From NCBI RefSeq assembly GCF_000333895.2, contig NZ_ANFM02000030.1, forward strand, positions 52,735-116,734: DNA of 64,000 nucleotides. The letters run 5' to 3'. A program made the position numbers and the translations under genes. This stretch comes from Grimontia indica. GTDB taxonomy: Bacteria; Pseudomonadota; Gammaproteobacteria; Enterobacterales; Vibrionaceae. This document shows, piece after piece, positions 58,117 to 64,000 of the stretch (positions within the stretch are counted from its first letter, which is position 1; every line of letters starts with the position of its first letter). A model generated the notes under the pieces. That model made no database searches. It was given only the letters and a program-made list of their open reading frames with translations, and was not told where the DNA came from.

Positions 58117-58671
58117 ATGAAAAAAGCAGTGTTAGCAGGTTCCATCTTCCTCCTTCCTTTAAGCGCTTTGGCAGCCGATTTCTCAGGCCACCGAGCAGGC
58201 GTTGGCTTTATCAGTGCTGATATTGAAAATATTTATGGTGAGCGCGTTGATTGGGGTAATGGTTTCAAACTCGAATATGGCTATGACATTAACCGAATAG
58301 TTGGTGTCAACGTGTCATATAGCAACACAAGCGACAGTGTCGAGCTCATTGCTGATGGGAAACGATACGGTACGAACTTGAAAACCAACACATACAAGTT
58401 AGATGCGGATATCGGCTATACCTTCGATCTCAATCAATTCCATGTAAAACCTTACGGCGTCATTGGCCTTGCAAGCTACAAAGACAAGTACGAATTTCAT
58501 GCTGGTGATGCGGGAAGTGCTTCCAGCTCTTACTCAGACAGCGCGATTTACGTCGGTGCGGGTGTAAGAGCAACTTTCAATGACACCATCTATACCGACC
58601 TGCGCATTGACCGCCTGACAGACGATGCCTTCACTGACCACTTTTCGCTTTCCATCGGCTATAAGTTCTGA
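58117..58671 (+). CDS. small outer-membrane beta-barrel protein
   Basis: A 184-residue exported protein with a clear signal peptide (MKKAVLAGSIFLLPLSALA-AD) and alternating aromatic/polar beta strands ending in a C-terminal Phe (LSIGYKF), as required for outer-membrane insertion. The size suits an eight-stranded barrel of the OmpX/OmpW-like or porin-like class. The function is unknown. AGAGAGC precedes the ATG. A second, smaller barrel gene follows after 27 bases. Confidence 0.78.
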   Translation: MKKAVLAGSIFLLPLSALAADFSGHRAGVGFISADIENIYGERVDWGNGFKLEYGYDINRIVGVNVSYSNTSDSVELIADGKRYGTNLKTNTYKLDADIGYTFDLNQFHVKPYGVIGLASYKDKYEFHAGDAGSASSSYSDSAIYVGAGVRATFNDTIYTDLRIDRLTDDAFTDHFSLSIGYKF

Positions 58672-58698
58672 GCCATTCGCTAACAGGAAGAAGTAACG

Positions 58699-59187
58699 AT
58701 GAAAAAATTAGTATGCTCTGTAGCACTAGCATTCAGCTCAATGGCAACCGCAGATATCCATTTTTCTCCTGACCTGAAAATCGGAATGCAGTGGGGCTTG
58801 GGTGCTCAACTTGGCGTTAACGATGTCATGGGGTTTGAAGCCGTGTATGGCAGTTTCGGAATTGCCGATTCCTACTGGTTCTCTGACAAAGAGTCAGTTA
58901 AACACTACCGTTTAGGTGTTCAATATTTAGAAAGTAAACACCAAGCGTATTCGGTTCAGCTCGAAGCTGGTATTGCTGAGTACAAAGGCACAAGAAACTA
59001 CTTTGGCCGTGATAGAGAAGATCTGAAGGCCTATGGACCAAGTGTCGGCGCAGCATTGGTATTTGATTACAATCTACCTATCAAAGTCAGATATGGTCTT
59101 GAAATGGGATACTTCCGACATCAGGACACCTTTCTACCTAGCGGCTTAGCGCCTCAACTCAACGTCGGTGTGATCCTCCCACTTTGA
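58699..59187 (+). CDS. small exported beta-barrel-like protein
   Basis: A 162-residue protein with signal peptide MKKLVCSVALAFSSMATA-DI and strand-rich mature part (GLGAQLGVNDVMGFEAVYG, YRLGVQYLE, VRYGLEMGYF). It ends LNVGVILPL rather than in an aromatic residue, so membrane insertion is less certain than for its neighbour. Little resemblance to the upstream barrel is visible beyond fold type. The two are probably co-transcribed, as AGGAAG precedes its ATG. Confidence 0.68.
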   Translation: MKKLVCSVALAFSSMATADIHFSPDLKIGMQWGLGAQLGVNDVMGFEAVYGSFGIADSYWFSDKESVKHYRLGVQYLESKHQAYSVQLEAGIAEYKGTRNYFGRDREDLKAYGPSVGAALVFDYNLPIKVRYGLEMGYFRHQDTFLPSGLAPQLNVGVILPL

Positions 59188-59339
59188 TGGCTGCCGTTTT
59201 TCAGCATTTTTCGCCGTAACTTTAACGCTCGACGCATGTTGGGCGTTTGTTACATCCTCATACTATGGATGAATGTACATTTAAGGCCACTCTGGTAAAA
59301 TGCGCCAAAATTCAAATGTGAGCATGACGAGAGCCAAAT

Positions 59340-60260
59340 ATGCCAATGTATGTTGTGGGTCATAAGATCCCTGATTCTGATTCTATCTGTGGTGCAATTG
59401 CACTTGCATACCTGAAAAACCAAATCGGTGAGCCAGCAGTAGCAGCGCGTCTTGGAGAACCTTCTCCAGAGACTGCTTTCATCCTGGAACGCTTTGGTTT
59501 CGAAGCTCCTGAGCTGAAACTGAGCTATGCAGGCGAAGAAGTTTACATCGTTGACCACTCTGAACTGACTCAAGCACCTGACGACATCGCAGAAGCAACG
59601 ATCGTCGGTATCGTTGACCACCACAAACTGGGCGACCTAACTACTTCTACCCCACTGGAATGTTGGATCCGTCCTGTTGGCTGTTCTAACACCGTCATCA
59701 AAATGATGTATGACTTCCACGGTGTAGAAATTCCAAAAGAGATCGCAGGCATCATGATGTGCGCGATTCTGAGCGACACCGTTATCTTCAAATCTCCAAC
59801 CTGCACCACCGCAGACATTCGTTGTGTTGAAGACCTAGCGAAGATTGCTGGTATTGAAGACTACGAAGCCCTTGGCCTGGAAATGTTCAATGTGAAATCA
59901 GCAGTCGCTGGCACACCTATCCGTGATCTGGTGATGCGTGATTACAAAGACTTCAACATGAACGGTAATCTGGTAGGCATCGGCCAATTGGAAGTAGTCG
60001 ATCTATCAGTATTCGACGACATTAAATCAGAACTGGAAGCAGACATCGCTACTCTAAAAGCAGAAGGCGAGCGCCATACTGTGATGTTGCTACTGACTGA
60101 CATCATGAAAGAAGGTTCTGAGCTTCTGGTTATCTCTGATGACGTTTCTGTTGTTGAGCGTGCATACGGTAAAGAAACCGAAAACGGCCGCGTTTGGCTT
60201 GATGGAGTTCTGAGTCGTAAGAAGCAGGTCGTTCCACCGCTTCAAGACGCATTTGCTTAA
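59340..60260 (+). CDS. ppaC: manganese-dependent inorganic pyrophosphatase
   Basis: A 306-residue family II pyrophosphatase that hydrolyses pyrophosphate to phosphate in the cytoplasm. It is a DHH-superfamily protein with metal ligands in VVGHKIPDSDSICGA, IVDHSE and GIVDHHKLGDL, and a C-terminal substrate domain with an RKKQV motif (SRKKQVVPPL). No CBS insert is present. The enzyme is common in vibrios and firmicutes. A terminator follows the gene. Confidence 0.95.
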   Translation: MPMYVVGHKIPDSDSICGAIALAYLKNQIGEPAVAARLGEPSPETAFILERFGFEAPELKLSYAGEEVYIVDHSELTQAPDDIAEATIVGIVDHHKLGDLTTSTPLECWIRPVGCSNTVIKMMYDFHGVEIPKEIAGIMMCAILSDTVIFKSPTCTTADIRCVEDLAKIAGIEDYEALGLEMFNVKSAVAGTPIRDLVMRDYKDFNMNGNLVGIGQLEVVDLSVFDDIKSELEADIATLKAEGERHTVMLLLTDIMKEGSELLVISDDVSVVERAYGKETENGRVWLDGVLSRKKQVVPPLQDAFA

Positions 60261-60752
60261 TTGCGCATATCGATTAAAAAGGGCGGATTTCCGCCCCTTT
60301 TTAATACACTTAAGTGACAGATTTTCTGGCTATAAATAACAGCCAATATATAATCATCTAGTCAAAGTGACTTTGTTTTGTGATCGGCATAATAATAAAG
60401 CTCCCAACATCATTATTTGATGAATAATAAGTACCACCCTTTATTAATACACCACCTTCAAAACCAACATCCTTACGTTGTCGTTTATTTATCTAAAGAA
60501 CAGCCGCTAAGCTCCACACCTTAAAAACTGCGATATCAACCGATGTCACTGCAACTACATGTCTAATCAACCCATTGAATTTGAATGAGCTCTGCATCAA
60601 ATATTGAAGAATGAATTAATTCTCAATATTAATACACTTTTAAATAATAATTAAAAAATCATCATATCCATAGTCACAAAGCCTTAATTAAGCCCTACTC
60701 TATTCAGGTGATTATTCTTATAAAAGACTGGTAGATAATTGAGGGTTCATGG
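60261..60752. other. AT-rich region upstream of giant adhesin gene
   Basis: About 490 bases, markedly AT-rich. It contains the ppaC terminator, an imperfect inverted repeat (ATTATT/AATAAT, 60412-60428), a perfect 10-base palindrome (CTTAATTAAG, 60683-60692) and a TATAAA at 60719-60724 that could be the adhesin -10 box. No further gene was found. Confidence 0.5.
60274..60304. terminator. terminator after ppaC
   Basis: The stem GGGCGG/CCGCCC extended by A/T pairs, with T-run TTTTT. Bidirectional in form. Confidence 0.82.
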
Positions 60753-63700
60753 ATGTCCGAAGAGACTCTAGATCAGATGGCTAATAAAAAAGTATTTATT
60801 TCTAAAAATGGACGAGTTGAATATGCACAAAGTGGAATAAAAATAAATCAGGGTGACGTTATTTTTATTCCACTGCAAAATGAAGAAAACAATAGCTCTG
60901 CAACTGGGGATGATATAGCTTCGCATACCGTACTGCTTGTGGACGGTGACGTTTCGCCGGACATGGTACTGACGGATGATCTCGAGGAAATTCTTAAGGC
61001 AATCAGCGAAGGTAGAGACCCTTTACTAGTTGCAGATGTGGATCCACAAGCTGGCGAAGCTTCACCAGGTTCTTCACTTTCGCCACAGGCTGTCATTCTC
61101 GCCAATTCACTTTCAGTATTGACTTCAGCGGGATTTGATACCGATTACACTTTCGGTAACCGCTCCCCCTTTCTTGACGTTTTTGGAGAAAGCGCTTTAT
61201 TAAACACTCAAGAATCAGGGGCATCTTCGCCAAGTGTCCCTTCTCTCCTTCAAGCGACATTAAATGGCAGTAACTCTGTATTTGAAGGAGGCACTGCGAC
61301 ATATACCATTACATTATCAGAGCCTGCAACGTCGGACATTGTGATCACTATTAGTGTGCAGCATAAAACATCAGAATCCGGCGATATAACACCTATTTCC
61401 CAAGAATTGGTGATCCCTAAAGGCCAAACTCAAGCCATCTTTGTCGTTGATATATTAGACGACTCCCTTGATGAAAGTGACGATGATGACAGCTTTGAAG
61501 TTTCTATTATCAAAACTGAAGTCAGCGATAACCAACAGTTAGTCGATTTATCCGCCCCCTTAACGACTACCATTTTGGATGAAGACACTGAAGATCTGAA
61601 GGCTGGTGAAGACACTCCAATACTTTCATTGAGTGGCGATAGCGTCGTGGATGAAGGCTCTGACGCGACCTACACATTGGAGCTTTCTGAGGCTCCATAT
61701 TCAGACATGGAAATAGTCGTTACTATTAGCCACATTTCCAGTGAAACTGGAGATATAACAGTTTCAGAAAAGTTAGTCGTCATTCCTGAAGGCAGCACAA
61801 CAGCAAGCTTTACTGTAGAAGCCCTTAATGATGTTTATGATGAACGTGCTGACGAAGATACCTTTAAAGTTGAAGTAACAAGTTCCGCGGGGGGATCCTT
61901 TGAAGGACTACCTGCTGTACCTAATGCGGTGGAAACCACCATCGACGATGGCACCACCACGGATGCACCGACGCTCACCTTAACTGGCGATGCCTCGGTC
62001 AATGAGGGTGAGAACGCCAACTACACCTTGACGCTCTCGGATGCACCTACTTCTGACTTCACCATCACTGTGGTAGTTGGCCACAAGACGACAGAAGAGG
62101 GTGATATCACCCCGGTGACTCGTGATGTGGTGATCACTGCCGGTACTACTTCAGTCGACTTCACGGTAGACACTCTTATCGACAGCCTCAATGAATCGGC
62201 GGATGATGACGTGTTTACCGTCTCGGTGAATGCCACCTCCGGTGGTGACTTTGAGGCGCAGCCCACCGCGCCAGCAGCCGTGGAAACCACCATCAATGAT
62301 GGCACCACCACGGATGCACCAACCCTGACACTGACGGGTGATGCCTCAGTGAATGAAGGCGAAGCGGCCAGCTACACCTTGACGCTCAGTGAAGCGCCAA
62401 CCGCGGATTTCACGGTCACTGTCGTTATCGGCCATAAGACCACGGAAGATGGCGACATTCAGCCAGTGACCCGCGATGTCGTGATCGCTGCGAACACCAC
62501 TTCCATCGATTTCACCGTGGATACCCTGGACGACAGCCTGAATGAATCCGACGATGATGATGTGTTTACCGTCTCGGTGAATGCCACCTCCGGCGGTGAC
62601 TTCGAAGCGCAGCCAACGGCGCCAGCTGCCGTCGAAACCACCATCAATGACGGCACCACCACGGATGCACCGACGCTCACCTTAACTGGCGATGCCTCGG
62701 TCAATGAGGGTGAGAACGCCAACTACACCTTGACGCTCAGTGAAGCACCAACCGCGGACTTTACCGTGACTATCGTCGTGGGTCACAAGACCACCGAAGA
62801 TGGCGATGTCACACCAGTCACCCGTGATGTGGTGATCGCTGCAAACACCACGTCCATCGATTTCACCGTAGATACCCTGGACGACAGCCTGAATGAATCC
62901 GCCGATGAGGATGTGTTTACCGTCTCGGTGAATGCCACCTCCGGCGGTGACTTTGAGGCGCAGCCCACCGCACCGGCTGCCGTCGAAACCACCATCAACG
63001 ACGGCACCACCACGGATGCACCAACCCTGACATTGACGGGTGATGCCTCAGTGAATGAAGGCGAAGCGGCCAGCTACACCTTGACGCTCAGTGAAGCGCC
63101 AACTGCGGACTTTACGGTCACCGTGGTGATTGGTCACAAGACCACGGAAGATGGCGATGTCACGCCTGTTACACGTGATGTGGTGATCGCTGCGAACACC
63201 ACTTCCACCGACTTTACCGTCGATACGCTTGATGACAGCCTGAATGAATCGGCGGATGATGATGTGTTTACCGTCTCGGTGAATGCCACCTCCGGCGGTG
63301 ACTTTGAGGCGCAGCCAAGCGCCCCGGCAGCCGTCGAAACCACCATCAACGACGGCACCACCACGGATGCACCGACCTTAACCCTGACGGGTGATGCGTC
63401 AGTGAATGAAGGCGAAGCGGCCAGCTACACTTTGACGCTCAGCGAAGCGCCAACGGCTGACTTTACCGTGACTATCGTCGTGGGTCATAAGACCACCGAA
63501 GATGGCGATGTCACGCCGGTGACCCGCGATGTCGTCATTGCGGCAGGCACCACGTCCATCGATTTCACCGTCGATACGCTTGATGACAGCCTGAATGAGT
63601 CGGCGGATGATGATGTGTTTACCGTCTCGGTGAATGCCACCTCCGGCGGTGACTTCGAAGCGCAGCCCACCGCCCCAGCTGCGGTAGAAACCACCATCAA

Positions 63701-64000
63701 TGACGGCACCACCACGGATGCGCCGACCTTAACCCTGACGGGTGATGCCTCAGTGAATGAAGGCGAAGCGGCCAGTTACACCTTGACGCTCAGTGAAGCG
63801 CCAACGGCGGACTTTACGGTCACCGTGGTGATTGGTCACAAGACCACGGAAGATGGCGATGTCACGCCGGTCACCCGTGATGTGGTGATCGCTGCGAACA
63901 CCACTTCCACCGACTTTACCGTCGATACGCTTGATGACAGCCTGAATGAATCGGCGGATGATGATGTGTTTACCGTCTCGGTGAATGCCACCTCCGGCGG
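60753..64000 (+). CDS. giant repetitive adhesin, LapA/RTX type (5' part)
   Basis: The open frame runs from ATG 60753 (GAGGG about nine bases upstream) to the window edge, at least 1082 codons. The N-terminal ~150 residues look like the retention module of type I secreted biofilm adhesins, with acidic LVDGDVSPDMVLTDDLEEILKAISEGRDP. The linker has DPQAGEASPGSS (97-108), where LapA-like proteins carry a TAAG/PAAG cleavage site. Extracellular Ig-/Calx-beta-like repeats follow, first two diverged, then identical-length 117-residue units. Asp/Glu clusters such as NESADDDVF suggest calcium binding. The secretion genes and C-terminal RTX part are outside the window. Confidence 0.88.
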   Translation, partial: MSEETLDQMANKKVFISKNGRVEYAQSGIKINQGDVIFIPLQNEENNSSATGDDIASHTVLLVDGDVSPDMVLTDDLEEILKAISEGRDPLLVADVDPQAGEASPGSSLSPQAVILANSLSVLTSAGFDTDYTFGNRSPFLDVFGESALLNTQESGASSPSVPSLLQATLNGSNSVFEGGTATYTITLSEPATSDIVITISVQHKTSESGDITPISQELVIPKGQTQAIFVVDILDDSLDESDDDDSFEVSIIKTEVSDNQQLVDLSAPLTTTILDEDTEDLKAGEDTPILSLSGDSVVDEGSDATYTLELSEAPYSDMEIVVTISHISSETGDITVSEKLVVIPEGSTTASFTVEALNDVYDERADEDTFKVEVTSSAGGSFEGLPAVPNAVETTIDDGTTTDAPTLTLTGDASVNEGENANYTLTLSDAPTSDFTITVVVGHKTTEEGDITPVTRDVVITAGTTSVDFTVDTLIDSLNESADDDVFTVSVNATSGGDFEAQPTAPAAVETTINDGTTTDAPTLTLTGDASVNEGEAASYTLTLSEAPTADFTVTVVIGHKTTEDGDIQPVTRDVVIAANTTSIDFTVDTLDDSLNESDDDDVFTVSVNATSGGDFEAQPTAPAAVETTINDGTTTDAPTLTLTGDASVNEGENANYTLTLSEAPTADFTVTIVVGHKTTEDGDVTPVTRDVVIAANTTSIDFTVDTLDDSLNESADEDVFTVSVNATSGGDFEAQPTAPAAVETTINDGTTTDAPTLTLTGDASVNEGEAASYTLTLSEAPTADFTVTVVIGHKTTEDGDVTPVTRDVVIAANTTSTDFTVDTLDDSLNESADDDVFTVSVNATSGGDFEAQPSAPAAVETTINDGTTTDAPTLTLTGDASVNEGEAASYTLTLSEAPTADFTVTIVVGHKTTEDGDVTPVTRDVVIAAGTTSIDFTVDTLDDSLNESADDDVFTVSVNATSGGDFEAQPTAPAAVETTINDGTTTDAPTLTLTGDASVNEGEAASYTLTLSEAPTADFTVTVVIGHKTTEDGDVTPVTRDVVIAANTTSTDFTVDTLDDSLNESADDDVFTVSVNATSG
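61950..64000 (+). repeat. tandem 351-bp repeats of the adhesin
   Basis: Units start at 61950, 62301, 62652, 63003, 63354 and 63705, each exactly 351 bases (117 codons), the last cut by the window edge. Each opens with GGCACCACCACGGATGC. They are nearly identical at DNA level with scattered third-base changes and a few residue swaps. Two diverged units lie upstream (about 61234-61949). Confidence 0.92.

Noticed and set aside
62021..63715. Repeated minus-strand frames with Ser/Val-rich products inside the adhesin
   Set aside because: They recur with the 351-bp repeats and only mirror the plus-strand codons; the adhesin frame runs through all of them.

Overview
The window looks like chromosomal DNA of a marine gammaproteobacterium of the family Vibrionaceae, perhaps near Grimontia, Enterovibrio or Photobacterium. 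That placement is inferred from gene order (rnm-yciO, rluB, yciK, sohB, topA and yciN beside the trp operon, then yciB-yciA-yciI), a fused trpCF, paired chemoreceptors and a LapA-type giant adhesin. No rRNA, tRNA, CRISPR array, insertion sequence or prophage was seen. Only the first ~430 bases look degenerate.

Layout: 0.5-7.1 kb holds a MATE exporter, two tandem HBM-type chemoreceptors and a YgjP-like metallopeptidase. 7.2-19.8 kb is a myo-inositol locus. A LacI-type regulator and an iolE/ABC-importer operon lie on the minus strand, and iolD-Gfo/Idh-iolC-iolB-iolJ-Gfo/Idh lies on the plus strand. The same palindrome (TGAAAA-N2-TTTTCA) precedes the regulator gene and iolD. 20-31 kb is a nitrate assimilation locus. 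cobA-nirB-nirD-narK and a membrane-anchored PP2C/Ser-Thr kinase fusion are on the minus strand, and nasA diverges on the plus strand. Both divergent transcripts start at sequences with sigma-54 (-24/-12) signatures, and two NtrC-like sites lie between them.

31-40 kb carries housekeeping genes (topA, yciN, DUF805, sohB, yciK, rluB, yciO, rnm). 40.2-48.1 kb is a complete tryptophan operon. It has a TrpR operator overlapping the promoter, a leader peptide with three Trp codons, an antiterminator/terminator pair, and a DAHP synthase gene inserted ahead of trpE, followed by trpE-G-D-CF-B-A. 48.2-57 kb holds yciB, yciA, yciI, a pilotin-like lipoprotein, an RNA methyltransferase, a pseudouridine synthase, an NSS transporter, cardiolipin synthase, a MarR regulator and small unknowns. 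57-60.3 kb has a LysR regulator, two small outer-membrane barrel proteins and a manganese-dependent pyrophosphatase. From 60.75 kb to the right edge runs the 5' part of a giant repetitive adhesin with near-identical 351-bp (117-residue) repeats.

The genes read as a coastal heterotroph that can use inositol, assimilate nitrate under nitrogen control, make tryptophan, and attach to surfaces through a type I secreted adhesin. The least explained parts are the kinase/phosphatase tied to nitrate uptake, the DAHP synthase under tryptophan control, and the atypical cleavage region of the adhesin.
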